Source: Ctenosaura bakeri
Lineage: Eukaryota > Chordata > Lepidosauria > Squamata > Iguanidae
DNA length: 64,000 bases
Reading direction: 5' to 3'
NCBI GenBank assembly: GCA_948474755.1
Contig: CAOLHI010000415.1
Location: 558,001 to 622,000, forward strand
Part shown: positions 49,755-57,339 of the stretch, one piece after another
How positions within the stretch are numbered: position 1 is the first letter of the stretch
How the letters are laid out: each line of letters opens with the position of its first letter
Made by a program: the position numbers and the translations under genes
Notes under the pieces: model-generated
What the model was told of the DNA's origin: nothing
What the model saw: only the letters and a program-made list of their open reading frames with translations
The model's database searches: none

Positions 49755-49964
49755 GGAAGCCATCATTCTGTAGTGTAGTGTAATGTAGTGTAGTAGTTTG
49801 AAGGCTGGACTACAACCCTGGAGACCAGGGTTTGATTCCCTATTTGGCTACGGAAACCCACTGGGTAACTTTGGGTGCATTATACACTCTCAGCCCCAAA
49901 AAAACCCTGTCATGGGTTTGCATTAGGGTCACCTTAAGTCAGAAATTACTTGAAGGCACACAAC

Positions 49965-50007
<43 letters not shown>

Positions 50008-51119
50008 TCTTCATTTGTGGTAGATCTTGGGTTGAATCTTCTGCCACTGGGGATTTCTAGGGGCTGCATGGATTGCTAAAAATGCCCCCCCCAACTTGGA
50101 AGTAGCTAGAAGGCCACTTCTTTTAAGAAAACAGAGTTTTCTTAAAAGATTAAACAGGGCATAGTGGAGCTACAACCTATATAAAAGGTGAAATATTCCT
50201 CTAGGAGGCCTCCAAGACAGGCAATTGACACAGCCTCCCCCCCCCCGAAAAAGGTTGGTCCAGAGAGTTCTGGAGGGGTCTAGAACTACCAAAACAGCCG
50301 GGGGGGCTGCACTTTGGCCTGTGATGCAGGAGTTGCCCACCATGTTAAATCTCCACAATGCCTACAATCTAACCATGCCTATAATGTAACACTGGGCATT
50401 GTGGAAAATGAAAATGGCAACTCCCACTGGTGCCCAGTGTTGCCCATTTTGCTAGACAAACCTGCTAAGATTCAGCCGCATAAGAGGACATCTCCAGGTG
50501 GCACTTTGCATTGGGCCTTCTCAGGCTTAGAACTGGTGGAGGTTAAGGCAACATGTTTCCATAGGTCTATAATATTCAGTGTGACTTTAAAAAGGTAGCA
50601 TCGGGGGGGAATAAAACAGATTTGAGAATGAGCCAAGACATTTTGTTGGCTCAGGAAAAAAGGTGCCCTCTCACACATCCAAGCCAGTCAAGTTATTCTG
50701 GTACATGAGGCCAAAAATCCTGCAAACACTTCTTCCTGTTCCTGGGAGTAAAAATACAAGAGCTACAATTGCCTAAATCCAAAATTTTGTTCCAACTAGT
50801 GTCTCAATGAACCTTCATAGGTTCTCCTTGATTTACCACGTAAATATGCAACAACTTTCTGCCTTACTGTGGCAGTCAAAATTCTTTTGAAAATTCCAGA
50901 ACACACAAAGGTTAGAAAAGGCAACAAGTTCCAAGGCAGCTTGCATTTAATTTGCTCAAAAGCAAGAAAAATGTGACCCAACCTTATCTGACTGGTTTGC
51001 TCATCAATTGCATCAACAGCACTTTCCACGGAACTGAGCAAGGACTGGATCTGATTGGCCGTTTCCTTCAGCAGGAAGCGGGTCACAAACTGGTCCACAT
51101 TGGTTCCTCTCTCATACAC
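14869..51119 (-). CDS. NECAB2: NECAB2, partial: last seven coding exons
   Basis: This is N-terminal EF-hand calcium-binding protein 2, a neuronal cytosolic protein known to bind the adenosine A2A and mGlu5 receptors. Seven minus-strand exons (51119-50983, 42290-42172, 39402-39323, 23553-23497, 18830-18718, 17702-17625, 15016-14869) have GT-AG borders and join in frame into 243 residues plus TGA. Order of parts: helical linker ([18 protein letters not shown]), variable basic linker, NECAB coiled coil ([15 protein letters not shown]), then the C-terminal ABM-like domain ([12 protein letters not shown] ... TFIVYEFWE ... [14 protein letters not shown]). The EF-hand exons were not found in the window. 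NECAB2 is chosen over NECAB1/3 because of the convergent SLC38A8 neighbour, as in human. The extreme C-terminus differs from the human one. Confidence 0.94.
16657..16885 (-). mobile_element. tRNA-derived SINE
   Basis: On the minus strand it begins GGTGGCGCAGTGGTTAAATG (A-box-like) and contains GTGAGTTCGATCC (B box). It ends in an AAATAAATAATA tail after a TGTCCGCCGCCTCGATCC stretch. The same 3' part recurs at about 39588-39665 next to (AAT)n. Confidence 0.88.
16920..17122. mobile_element. Foldback MITE, PIF/Harbinger-like
   Basis: A 203-bp copy with ends GGCCATTTCCACAG and GTGGAAATGGCC. The flanks are TTA and TTG. It lies about 35 bp from the SINE. Confidence 0.82.
17625..17702 (-). CDS. NECAB2: NECAB2 exon (TFIVYEFWE)
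   Basis: A 78-bp exon after CTCTGCTGTAG, ending AAGAG before GTAAGG. It encodes [19 protein letters not shown], then TEADWKR, part of the ABM-like ferredoxin-fold domain. Confidence 0.94.
17703..18717 (-). other. NECAB2 intron
   Basis: The intron holds part of an interspersed repeat near 18000-18160 (CATCCCATTGTAGTCAA type) that also occurs around 12230-12280. Otherwise nothing was recognised. Confidence 0.5.
18718..18830 (-). CDS. NECAB2: NECAB2 exon ([16 protein letters not shown])
   Basis: A 113-bp exon after CTGCCCCCAG, ending CCA before GTAAGT. It encodes [19 protein letters not shown], then [18 protein letters not shown]. It aligns with human LVRQEMAVCPEQLSEFLDSL. The final histidine codon is split. 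Confidence 0.92.
18831..23496 (-). other. NECAB2 intron
   Basis: The intron contains a diverged palindromic repeat near 19170-19400 and the unnamed repeat at 19940-20265. About 20300-23490 shows no recognised repeat, gene or exon. Confidence 0.5.
19940..20265 (+). repeat. Unnamed interspersed repeat, copy 2
   Basis: It shares CATTAATCCTTTCCCATCCC, CCTAGTTTCTCTCTCCTCC and CACTGAGTTCAAAGTGCAAA with copy 1, and begins CAACTGTCCTGATTTGCCAG. Confidence 0.7.
23497..23553 (-). CDS. NECAB2: NECAB2 exon ([12 protein letters not shown])
   Basis: A 57-bp exon of 19 codons after CTTCCCAACAG and before GTGAGT. It encodes [19 protein letters not shown] and enters in phase 0. It marks the start of the C-terminal domain. 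Confidence 0.93.
24267..24780 (-). mobile_element. CR1 LINE fragment, antisense
   Basis: It begins on the plus strand with the CR1 tail (AATCATAGAGTTGGAAGAGA) and runs back through the terminal ORF. It then switches to a different CR1 stretch (TTTGGCCCAGCTCTCCAATC), so it is either a distinct subfamily or two adjoining copies. Confidence 0.85.
25950..26140 (+). mobile_element. Diverged CR1 internal fragment
   Basis: It resembles the CR1 reverse-transcriptase region with its TATTTGCAGATGATACCAAA (YADDT-like) stretch, followed by the GGTACTACATCTAGG segment seen upstream of the ends of longer CR1 copies. It has several frame breaks. Confidence 0.6.
26155..26320 (-). mobile_element. MIR-like tRNA SINE fragment
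   Basis: The complement contains GGTTCAAATCC, a B-box-like motif, followed by an old SINE-like body. It is heavily diverged. Confidence 0.45.
26461..26845 (+). mobile_element. CR1 LINE 3' end
   Basis: A sense copy running from AAGAGGGGACATGATAGCCA through the terminal ORF to the ATTCTATGATTCTATG tail. It is 5'-truncated. Confidence 0.92.
27605..28072 (-). mobile_element. CR1 LINE 3' end, antisense
   Basis: The minus strand encodes [16 protein letters not shown] through to the CR1 C-terminus in one open frame of about 139 codons, then the 3' UTR. The frame is intact locally but is only a fragment of the element. Confidence 0.92.
28537..28602. repeat. (AATAAC)-type microsatellite
   Basis: An imperfect AAT/AAC-rich tract lying against a CR1 tail fragment. 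The poly-Asn and poly-Leu ORFs here are artefacts. Confidence 0.85.
28603..28660 (-). mobile_element. Short CR1 tail fragment
   Basis: It contains AGAGTTGGAAGAGACC and CCCCCTGCCATGCAGGAACA, the CR1 3' UTR in antisense, with about 16 bp missing compared with other copies. Confidence 0.8.
28994..32540 (+). repeat. Tandem array, ~30 copies of a ~118-bp CCAAT-box unit
   Basis: The phrase CAGTTTAAACCTGCTGG recurs every 115-120 bp from 29001 to 32438, giving about 30 units. Each starts AGCCAATCAG (about 25 units) or AGCCCATCAG (about 5 units, CCAAT box broken), then TTTAAACCTG, GGCTTGGCTGCTTC, GCTATGAAGTTTTCCCTCTG and TTTTGTAGTTAG. Units are highly similar, indicating recent expansion or homogenisation. 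The last unit alone reads CTATAAAG (TATAAAG at 32493-32499). I interpret the array as a possible expanded LTR U3 region; a stand-alone minisatellite is the alternative. Confidence 0.97.
32493..32499 (+). promoter_or_regulatory. Candidate TATA box in the terminal array unit
   Basis: TATAAAG occurs only in the final unit; nearly all others read TATGAAG at this place and one reads TACGAAG. It is preceded by dozens of CCAAT boxes and followed by non-repetitive sequence. Promoter activity is inferred. Confidence 0.45.
32541..33119 (+). mobile_element. Possible LTR R/U5-like region downstream of the array
   Basis: This non-repetitive stretch ends with AATAAA (33060-33065), then a GT-rich segment (AGTGTGTGGCCTGG) and CTTGCA, which resembles an LTR 3' end. 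It is interrupted by a CR1 tail fragment at 32862-32984. No internal gag, pol or env-like sequence was recognised nearby, so it would be a solo LTR. Both boundaries are uncertain. Confidence 0.4.
32862..32984 (-). mobile_element. CR1 tail fragment inserted in the LTR-like region
   Basis: A short antisense CR1 copy from the AGAATCATAGACTCATAG tail to GGCCATCCAGCCTCTGCTT. It is one of the shortest copies in the window. Confidence 0.9.
33536..33715. mobile_element. Foldback MITE, near-perfect hairpin
   Basis: A 180-bp element whose two arms are almost perfectly complementary around a GGCCGGCTGGCC centre. It is flanked by a perfect CTT duplication. The ends are GGCCATTTCCACAC and GCAGAAATGGCC. 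High arm identity suggests a young copy. Confidence 0.9.
34240..34400 (-). mobile_element. Old CR1 tail fragment
   Basis: A diverged antisense CR1 3' region (AAAGCACTCCCAGAAGATG, CATGCAGGAAAACAC). Many substitutions compared with the young copies. Confidence 0.7.
35495..35835. repeat. Unnamed TTCTGCACAAAA-rich repeat
   Basis: It is composed of scattered variants of TTTCTGCACAAAA and TTTGTGCAAAAA. Similar material in the opposite orientation lies at 47130-47290. No coding potential and no recognised family. Confidence 0.5.
35903..36620 (-). mobile_element. CR1 LINE 3' end, long antisense copy
   Basis: The minus strand carries one open frame of about 215 codons starting at [20 protein letters not shown] and ending past [11 protein letters not shown]. 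This is the C-terminal part of the CR1 reverse-transcriptase ORF, followed by a tail with three ATAGAATC repeats. It is 5'-truncated and non-autonomous. Confidence 0.93.
36865..37058 (+). mobile_element. ACA-Sauria-type SINE
   Basis: It contains a B box (GGAGTTCAATTCC), the body GTGACCTTGGGCA, and ends AGCTTGAAAGCACACAAC followed by AGCAACAAACAACA. Confidence 0.88.
38095..38156. mobile_element. Truncated 5' arm of a foldback MITE
   Basis: GGCCATTTCCACACTAGACT through CTATGGAAT matches one MITE arm and then stops abruptly. It is followed by 13 bp and a complete copy. Confidence 0.85.
38170..38371. mobile_element. Foldback MITE, PIF/Harbinger-like
   Basis: A 202-bp copy with ends GGTCATTTCTGTAC and GGCAGAAAGGTCC, flanked by TTC and TTA. 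The sequence just before it (CCACTCTGCTTGTTC) is shared with the copy at 39956. Confidence 0.85.
38784..38997. mobile_element. pogo/Tigger-like non-autonomous element
   Basis: The ends are CAGTTGGTCCTC and GAGGGTCCACTG, inverted repeats of the pogo/Tigger kind, with TA on the left side. The interior contains CCATGGATGCCACAAAAATG. The right-hand TA is not intact. Confidence 0.6.
39323..39402 (-). CDS. NECAB2: NECAB2 exon (coiled-coil [13 protein letters not shown])
   Basis: An 80-bp exon after TTTCTTTACAG, ending AACAAG before GTGGGT. It encodes [19 protein letters not shown], then IGRLENK. This is the most recognisable NECAB-family motif. Confidence 0.95.
39490..39587. repeat. (GAAA)n and (AAT)n microsatellites
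   Basis: A (GAAA)n run at about 39490-39515 and an (AAT)n run of about 18 units at 39533-39587, the latter being the tail of a truncated SINE (to about 39665). The poly-Tyr and poly-Ile ORFs are artefacts. Confidence 0.95.
39956..40153. mobile_element. Foldback MITE with duplicated core
   Basis: A 198-bp copy with ends GGCCATTTCCGCAC and GCGGAAATGGCC and a perfect TTC duplication. The core CCCGAAACTGCAAACCCCAG occurs twice in direct orientation, so one arm has an internal duplication. Confidence 0.9.
40467..40942. mobile_element. GC-rich non-autonomous DNA transposon
   Basis: A 476-bp element with ends GGCCCTTTTCACACG and CGTGGAAAGGGCC and a perfect TAA duplication. It is strongly GC- and CpG-rich against AT-rich flanks. 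The many overlapping ORFs on both strands reflect base composition, not genes. It is homologous to 43929-44395. Confidence 0.85.
42172..42290 (-). CDS. NECAB2: NECAB2 exon (variable linker)
   Basis: A 119-bp exon after TTGTCCAACTGCAG, ending ACGG before GTAAGT. It encodes [15 protein letters not shown], followed by a polar, basic linker ending KERRKSFQT. This corresponds to the poorly conserved human linker beginning QNHIKPSHSAAQTW. Strong splice sites and matching phases on both sides support it. Confidence 0.88.
42516..43510. mobile_element. Foldback MITE split by a CR1 insertion
   Basis: The MITE runs from GGCTATTTCTGCAC at 42516 to ATAATAGCACT at 42684. A CR1 copy follows, and the MITE resumes with ATAACAGGCTA at 43496. 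Removing 42685-43495 restores the family sequence. The far terminus is degraded. Confidence 0.88.
42685..43495 (+). mobile_element. CR1 LINE 3' end nested in a MITE
   Basis: An 811-bp sense copy with one open frame of about 235 codons (42702-43409) covering the C-terminal part of the CR1 reverse-transcriptase ORF, then the 3' UTR and ATTCTATG tail. It is the longest CR1 copy here and looks young. Confidence 0.93.
43727..44435 (+). mobile_element. ACA-Sauria-type SINE split by a DNA element
   Basis: The 5' part (43727-43928) has a B-box-like AGAGTTTGGATCC and CTGGGTGACATCGG. The 3' part (44396-44435) reads TTGGAAACAACTTGAAGGCA and ends in AGCAACAACAG. The interruption is the 467-bp element at 43929-44395. 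Confidence 0.85.
43929..44395. mobile_element. GC-rich non-autonomous DNA transposon in a SINE
   Basis: The ends are GGCCCTTTTCACATG and GTGTGAAAAGGGCC, flanked by a perfect TTG duplication inside the SINE. It is homologous to 40467-40942 throughout (shared GTAATCCACCCCAAT and CTACACCGTTTTTT). Confidence 0.88.
44600..44805. mobile_element. Foldback MITE, PIF/Harbinger-like
   Basis: A 206-bp diverged copy with ends GGCCGTTTCCACAC and CTAGAAATGGCC. The flanks (ATA, ACG) no longer show a clear duplication. Confidence 0.8.
46885..47015 (+). mobile_element. ACA-Sauria-type SINE, 3' part
   Basis: It begins near CACTGGGTGACCTTGG and ends GACTTGAAGGCACACAAC then AGCAACAG. The tRNA-related head is missing. 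Confidence 0.85.
47029..47140. mobile_element. Foldback MITE, truncated
   Basis: The left arm GGCCATTTCCACCCTAAC through CTCAGCCAGGGAGCT is present. The right arm is missing and the sequence passes directly into the TTCTGTGCAGAAAA-type repeat. Confidence 0.8.
47130..47290. repeat. Unnamed GTGCAGAAAA-rich repeat
   Basis: Variants of TGTGCAGAAAACAATATT in several copies, related by eye to 35495-35835 in the other orientation. Confidence 0.5.
48030..48390 (+). mobile_element. L2/Rex1-like LINE C-terminal fragment
   Basis: The frame reads [19 protein letters not shown], then an [16 protein letters not shown] stretch and [19 protein letters not shown]. This resembles the C-terminus of L2/Jockey-superfamily reverse-transcriptase ORFs (KALHGLAP..YL, LWNSLP..I). 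It is distinct from the CR1 copies and is a decayed fragment. Confidence 0.65.
48576..48672. repeat. Adjacent (GCCT)n and (TTCC)n microsatellites
   Basis: About 13 GCCT units run directly into about 11 TTCC units. Confidence 0.97.
49296..49428 (+). other. Exon-like segment of unknown identity
   Basis: A 133-bp stretch lies between a good acceptor (CTGCACCTTCTCCAG) and a strong donor (TCTG|GTGAGT); a second identical donor context occurs 20 bp later. The open frame reads [19 protein letters not shown], then [18 protein letters not shown] and YRYMETS. The same frame extends upstream past a single TGA (49251-49253) into an ORF starting at 48840. I do not recognise the protein. It lies opposite to NECAB2 within its intron; a decayed retrocopy or chance is at least as likely as a gene. 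Confidence 0.25.
49663..49754. repeat. Adjacent (TCTG)n and (ATCT)n microsatellites
   Basis: About 11 TCTG units, then TTTT, then about 11 ATCT units. Confidence 0.97.
49770..49965 (+). mobile_element. ACA-Sauria-type SINE
   Basis: The head contains GAAGGCTGGACTACAACC and the B box AGGGTTTGATTCC. It ends ACTTGAAGGCACACAACA. Its tail is followed by a (CT)n tract rather than the usual ACA repeats. Confidence 0.87.
49966..50004. repeat. (CT)n microsatellite at a SINE tail
   Basis: About 19 CT units replace or follow the SINE tail. Confidence 0.95.
50983..51119 (-). CDS. NECAB2: NECAB2 exon ([18 protein letters not shown])
   Basis: A 137-bp exon after a CTTCTTCCCAG acceptor, ending at ATAAG before GTTGGG. 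It encodes [19 protein letters not shown] and continues [19 protein letters not shown]. It is almost identical to the human segment and begins in phase 0. Confidence 0.95.
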
Positions 51120-51299
51120 CTGGGAAGAAGAGGACAAAGATGTTTTAAAAACCTCAAGTTGACTGAAAGACCAGCATTTATTAGACAACTTCACCCTCTC
51201 AGGTGAACATGGCACCTTCAAAAGCTTGGAAATCTTAGAAGACACATGCAAATAGAGGTCTGCAGGGTCAGAGGAGAACACAATAATAAGACAGTGTTA

Positions 51300-51495
51300 T
51301 GTGCTTGTTATACGTTATGCGTTGTCAAGCTGACTCCATCTTATGGTGACTGTAGCATAGGGGGTCTTGATAAGATTTATTTGGAGAAGGTTTGCCATTG
51401 CTTTCCTCTTAAGCTTAAAAAGTGTGAGTGGCCTGAGGTCATCCCCTGAACCCTGCTCTCCTAATGCTCAAACCACTACACCACATTGAATTTCC
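51300..51495 (-). mobile_element. ACA-Sauria-type SINE, antisense
   Basis: The complement has GGTTTGAGCATTAGGAGAG and GACCTCAGGCCACTCACA, corresponding to the head and body of this SINE group. It begins about 180 bp upstream of a NECAB2 exon. Confidence 0.7.
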
Positions 51496-51601
51496 TAGCA
51501 CTAATACGTATCCGGTTTTAACATTTAGAGTATCAATAGGCTCCAAATGGGCAACTGCTGTGTGCTCAATGTCACCTTGCAGTGGGTATTAGAAGATCAA
51601 A

Positions 51602-51905
51602 CTGCGGTGGAGGTGGGCAATGGGATACCAAGACGGTGTTATGGGAACACTTAAGATAACGAGGCATATACCTTGCATAGCTACCATGATGAAAGGTATG
51701 TAAACAACAGTAAGCCTGGGAAAGTGCCTGTGCTGATGGGGCGACTTGCCATGTATATATGTGCCAAAATTTGTATGAAAGGTATAAAACCTGTAACCAA
51801 TTCAAATGCTATAGTCTCAGCTGTGTTGCTTGCTTTGCTGAAATAAACGCTGCTGACTGAAACTCTGAGTGAAGTTCTGGAGAGCAAGTTAGCCAGGACA
51901 TGACA
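51602..51905 (+). mobile_element. Solo-LTR-like repeat, copy 1
   Basis: It shares GGAGGTGGG, TGTTATGGGAACAC, GGTATAAAACCTGTAAC and GAGAGCAAGTTAGCCAGGAC with 61580-61911, ending CATGACA. It contains TATAAAA (51783-51789) and AATAAA (about 51841). No terminal duplication could be confirmed. Confidence 0.6.
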
Positions 51906-52049
51906 CAGTTGATTTCACATCTGTCCAATTCAGAGGTAAAACCCAAACCAAACAAACCCTCCTCCAGTACTGCTCCTCACTCCTTAATGACCTCCCCTGT
52001 TCGCATGTGTCAGGTTGCTTTGCTTCCCTGCCATGATATCATTCATTGT

Positions 52050-52576
52050 CAATGTATTTTAAAGTAGTGGTTTGTGGTTTCATGTTTGCTTACCCTGTAT
52101 GTCACCCACAGAACAACTGTATGTTGTTTGCTACATGTTATATACTGCCTGTAAAATGTTATATACTGCCTGATACCACCTGTAATATTTCTGGAAGATT
52201 TCTGCTGTTTAACTGGGAGTACATATGTAACCAGAAGGATGGTAAAAGAGGCTGGAAGCCATGTGAGCTATCTGTTTTGGGAAAGAGTGAATGTTGACAT
52301 AACAGGCCTTGTTAGGTGAGAGATCAAAGGCAGCGCAAGGTCGGAAGGTCTGGGAAGAAAGCCAACCCACAAAAAGAAGTCGTTCTGATGAACTGACAAA
52401 TGGCAGTTTAGTGCTCACAAACTTGTGATATACTGCTTATAAGAAAATGCAATGCCAATCAGCCTTCAGTTCTGGCAATTTGATGAAACGTGCAACTGGT
52501 ACCCATTAACTGAATAAACTTCTGTAAACTTCTGATTGTGTTACTTGGAGCTGGAGTTGTCCTATATGTGACAGCA
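52050..52576 (+). mobile_element. Possible second LTR-like repeat
   Basis: It contains a repeated TGTTATATACTGCCTG, an AATAAA before a GT-rich stretch, and an end ATATGTGACA. It has the build of an LTR but only one copy is in the window, so the call is weak. Confidence 0.35.
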
Positions 52577-55079
52577 GGAAAGGTCTGCAACAGAGGTGTA
52601 GCTACATTTAGATCAGAGGGGGGCAACTTCATGGGGGCCAGTGCTAAATCCTCTCAGATCCGGCTATGGGGAAACCCATAGCAAGCCCAAACAATTCCAT
52701 TTTCCTCTGTGGTCCCTCTCAAAATAGCTACTGGAAGTGACATCCCATCACTTCCTGAAACCATTTTGAGAGGGACTTCAGAGGAAAATGAGAACATTTG
52801 GGAGGTCTTGTAGGGTTCTAGGTTACTTGTAGGGGTGGGAGTATTTCACATATCTGGTGAGATTTGTTTATAGCTTGGGGACACAATTGCCTGAAAGCAT
52901 CATATTTTTTAACTGTTGGTGGTTCAGGAGGCTTTGAGGAATGTTTGGAGAACTTCAAGACCACAGAAGTGGGTTCCGGTCACCACATGTTGCCCACAGG
53001 CCAAAGTGTGCCCGTCCTCATTTGGATGAATGCAGTTATAAAGTTCCACATGACTGGAAAACTCAAAAAGGCAGAGCTTATAATCACAGATAGCTTTACA
53101 ACTGCATTCAACTTGAAGAAGGTTACATTTCTCCTGCAGTCCTTCGACCGTTTGATTCATAATATGCCTATTAATTGCTCCATTTCAAAAGGCAACCCCT
53201 GGTTGGAGCTTGTGTCCCATTCCCTGGGACTTTGGCCTCTGGCGCTGTGAATGGCAACCAGGTGCATTTTCCATGTCTCACTGAGCTTCAAACAAATCCC
53301 CTGATTTTCTTCCCTTCCTGCCAAGAGATCTGTATGCTTTCCTTCCCCAAGGGAACAGTTTCTCTGAAGTATTCTGTCTCTCTCTGTGTCCATGTGCCGC
53401 TGAACATTTTTATAGGCTGCCTGTTATGCACAGCCAAGTTCATCCAGATGCAAAGGGATTGACTTCTGACAAGCTTTTAAGGCTTGGTTCCCCTGGCAAC
53501 GGTGTCTAATTGAGTCAAGGCTGTCTTGGGCATTTGCCTCCTCTCGCATTTTTATTCTCCATTTGGAAGCAAGCATCAATGTCCTGGCACCCCACTGGAT
53601 AGCTTTTGGGCATTTTGTGGCGCTACATGATGTATTTTGTGATATAAGCTGGGTACAAAGAGTGGTTCAGAAGGTATGTAAAGTGCATTGCTAGAAAGAG
53701 TGCTCCTCTCTAAAATCAGAGGCATTGTGGCTGAGATCCTGTATAGCACAGCATAGCATCTAACCCCTATAGGCCATCCATGGCCATTCTGTAGCTGATG
53801 GACAGAAGGAAGCGGGAACTGGAAAAGTGTCTGGCTGTGTCCCCGTAACCAGATGGAGACCTGTGATACCATCCATTGATATTCACCAGGATTCTCTGGA
53901 GGTCTTTGCAGATGATGTCATCAGTCTGCACCTGGCTCTAGGACCACAGCCAGATGCTTCTCCAGTCTTCCCACTCTCCACTAGCCACTGAATGACAATG
54001 AGGGACTGCAGCAGCTAAACAGTGAATCCAGGGTGGGGAGCTTAAGTCATTGTGGAGGAGAGAATACCTCTGGAAGAGGAAGAGGAAGGTCCTTTCTGCA
54101 CCCTACCCCATCCTGTTGTGCTCTAGTGGTAGTCCTGGCAGAGCTCTGCCATGAAGGGAGTACAACAGCAGCGCTCCCCTCCCTTTGGCTCCCTCCCGAA
54201 GGAAGTGTGATGGACATGCCTGCTTCTTCTACAGCACAGCCAGGCATTTTCCCAGGCTGTGCTGGGGCAGGAAGTGTCTCCATTTCACTTCCAGGGCTTC
54301 CGCAGGCGAGGTAAGTGTGGGATGGTCACACAATTGTGGGTCATTGATGATTTAATCCACGGTCACACCTCCTGGTGACAGGAGAAGGATGGGACTGCAA
54401 TGATGTCATGCAGAAGCACTGTCGCAGTCCTGCTCCTCTCCTGTCCCCATGCTGGGACAACAGCATCCTATGAAAGGGCAGAAGGAGAAGGAGGAAGAGG
54501 AGGAGGAAGAAGAAGACAACACATGCAGGAGTGCATATATTGGGAACAGGATGCCTACATATGTCTACTTTGGCTTGGGTGTATGTGTGGCGGAATTATG
54601 AATTTCATTACTTAAGTTTGCAAGATCTGAGCAGGATAGCTCAGGGTCCATGGAAGGTCACCCTAACTTGAAGCTGACTTGGTGGCAAATGTCTTTTAGT
54701 AGACAGAAAAGATCCCTTTATCGAAATGTGTCACAACAGAGTTGCAAAAGCTTAACACAGTAATACTAACCAACGTTAAAAGTTTTGTACGATGGAACAG
54801 GGGCAGTTACCAGGAAGGAAGGACAATTCTTTCAAACGTCCCAAAATTTGTAAATGTCTTCTTGTTTGCGATGAAAAAAAATGCAAACAATTCCTTTCCT
54901 GCACAATGTGGCAGAAACTGAAGTGAGTCTATTTATCCATTCTGATCCAGGGCTTTGAATGTGATGCTTTCCAAAGTTTAGGTTTGAATTGTTGTACTAA
55001 ATTAGGGTTGCCACCTCTTTGTTCTGAAATACTCCTCATTTGTAACACCCATAGAGCAGGTTTCTATAGCGTACTCTCT

Positions 55080-55290
55080 GACTGTTCCAGGTTGGCAGAC
55101 AGTCCTGATTAATCCTCTTGTCATCCCACGTTTTCAGCTGCTCTTAAAATGCCCCATTTTCTCTCTCTCCCTCCCACTTTGTCCAAAGGTCACATCCAGA
55201 TGGTGGCATAAGCAAAACTCCATGTGTGGAACTGTTTCACATGCACAGTGCATATTACACTTGTGTATGTCACCAATAGGATGCCAACAT
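55080..55290 (+). repeat. Unnamed interspersed repeat, copy 3
   Basis: It contains GACAGTCCTGATTAATCCTC and AAATGCCCCATTTTCTCTCTC. It is partial and diverged. Confidence 0.6.
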
Positions 55291-55914
55291 TACCTAGTGC
55301 TGCCCACATTTGCTGTGATTGATTTTAAGGTTAAATTTCTTAAAAGCGCTTATCATTCATCCAAGAATGAGCTACACATTTTGCATCTGAAGTCGCAGCG
55401 GCAACTAGATGCCTGGCAGATCCATGAGCACGTTTACTACCACCACCCACTGCCAGCATCCACAGGCCATAAGGTTATTGAGGTTTTAGTTTGGCTCCCA
55501 GTCAATCTGCTCGGCTTGGGGCAATAACAAGTCAGCACATAGTTGCATAGCCTCCCCACGTCTCCCTTTGCTAGATTGTAGATCTTTGGAGGCCAAGAAC
55601 CTGCTTTAAATTCTGCATTTGTCAGGCATGCTGCTGACACTGTGGGAAAAAAATAATTACAATAATTAACAATAACAACAAAGAGACTGCGTTATGTGAT
55701 CAAAATGGTTAAAAACTGGGATTTAAATAGAACTTATTCATTTGTTCCTTGCAGAACACAAAGCAGTTTCTCTCCCAGCATGCAAATACATCCTGTGCCT
55801 TTTGGGAATTGCTGAGCCAGATGGTTTGGCTCTAGGTGCATACAGCATGCATACCAAAAAGAGGAGTTCCTGCACTCTGAAAATGCATTTGCCGCATTTC
55901 TGCCACATTTATCT

Positions 55915-56280
55915 ATCACATATCCAACATGTCACAGATGAAAACTGGGGTGCAGTTGGCTTAGCGAAATCAGAGTGGTCAGGAGGAAGAACAAAATGAG
56001 GAAGAACAAAAAAGCTAGGAGAGGGTGAAGCAGTTTGGCATTGCCTGAATCTGCTGGGAAGGCCATAATGGACCACCCCTTCTCCTCCCACCCCTGAGTT
56101 AACATGGTACTTATATATAGCCCTATTATACTTTGAACTCATTTTGCAGCAACTGAAGTAAGCTGAGGACATGGACGGAAAGTGGAAGGAAGAAGAAGCT
56201 GGGACATCTTAAAAGCAGATGAAAAAGTGGGATGGGAGAGGATTAATCAGGATATTCTCTGACAAATCAGGACAGTGTGG
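55915..56280 (-). repeat. Unnamed interspersed repeat, copy 4
   Basis: Antisense copy: GATTAATCAGGATATTCTCTG and CATTTTGCAGCAACTGAAG, plus an extended part with CCAACATGTCACAGATGAAA not seen in copies 1-2. Confidence 0.65.
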
Positions 56281-57339
56281 CATCCAATCAAAAGCACAGG
56301 TTCAAGAAAGCCAGGGTGGCTAGTTTACAAAAGAAGGTGGTTTTGCACAGTACTGATTGCCTGATGCTTGTAATTCAATGCAAAACCTTCCCATGCTCCC
56401 TTGAACTGTTTTGCAGCATATTGAAAAGTTGTTCCAATTTGAGTTGTATGTCTCTCAGTACCAGCTGGATTCTACCAGACTCTGCTTGTCCACCGTGGGA
56501 ACAAAATGCTGGCTTACACAGGCCTTTCGGCTGATCCAGCAGGCCCCCTCCTAAATTCTTATATTATGCTCTAAAGCTGAACGTATACTATTGGAGGAAA
56601 GCTACCAAGATTCCCTCTTCTTAAAATGCATATTTTGTATGAGCTCTTGGTCTCAGGTGGCTTATACGTCTTCTGTTCCTGTCTCACCCATCAATACCTG
56701 CCTTTCCTTTTGCTTCATTGCAAAGAGGGAGCAGGGAGAGGTTAGCCACAGGAACAAAATTTCATCTGGACTAAATGCTCTACTCATTCCAGCCTCAGGA
56801 CAGGATATTGACATGTGTGTCTTCCTTCTGGCTGCACTAGATAGTTCATTATTAGGAGGGATTACAGAAACCCCCCAGGGCTTTCTGCCTAACCCCCTGT
56901 TTCAAATTTATGATCATTTAAATACATGGTGAATTTTAGCTGTTCTTTTGAAGTGGAAAATGCAGAGACCATGTTTTCTGCAAAACAGCACTGCTTCCCC
57001 TTTGTTCACTGAGACGCATAAGCCGCACTCTCTTCAGCACAGTGGAACAAATCCCATTGACTCACTCTGTTCCAAAGTCCCTTTCTTAGCCTGGCTTAAA
57101 CCATATTACAAGATTTCACATTATCAAATATCCACATATTTGGTTAGGGTTTGGTTCAGGCTCAGATTGCAACCAACCCCAGCTGGTTTCACCTAGCAGA
57201 TTGTACAGTTCTAGGCCTTTTAAATAGGTCTTCTTTGGTCCTTAAAATTTCTTTTAATTGCACAGAGAGAGAGAGAGAGTAAAATGCTTGTCCTCCTCTG
57301 GCTAACTTTAGGACATCAGTGTATATTTTGAATGGTATT

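Larger units (their letters stand above)
42291..50982 (-). other. NECAB2 intron (about 8.7 kb)
   Basis: It holds nested MITE/CR1, nested SINE/DNA element, further SINEs and MITEs, an L2-like LINE fragment, stacked microsatellites and one possible plus-strand exon-like segment (49296-49428). About 45000-46880 and 50010-50980 show nothing I could name. Confidence 0.6.

Noticed and set aside
52924..53250. Overlapping open frames on both strands (minus 78 codons, plus 128 codons)
   Set aside because: The translations look moderately protein-like but match no family I know, have no splice-compatible neighbours and are not NECAB2 EF-hands. Left unassigned; a similarity search would decide.
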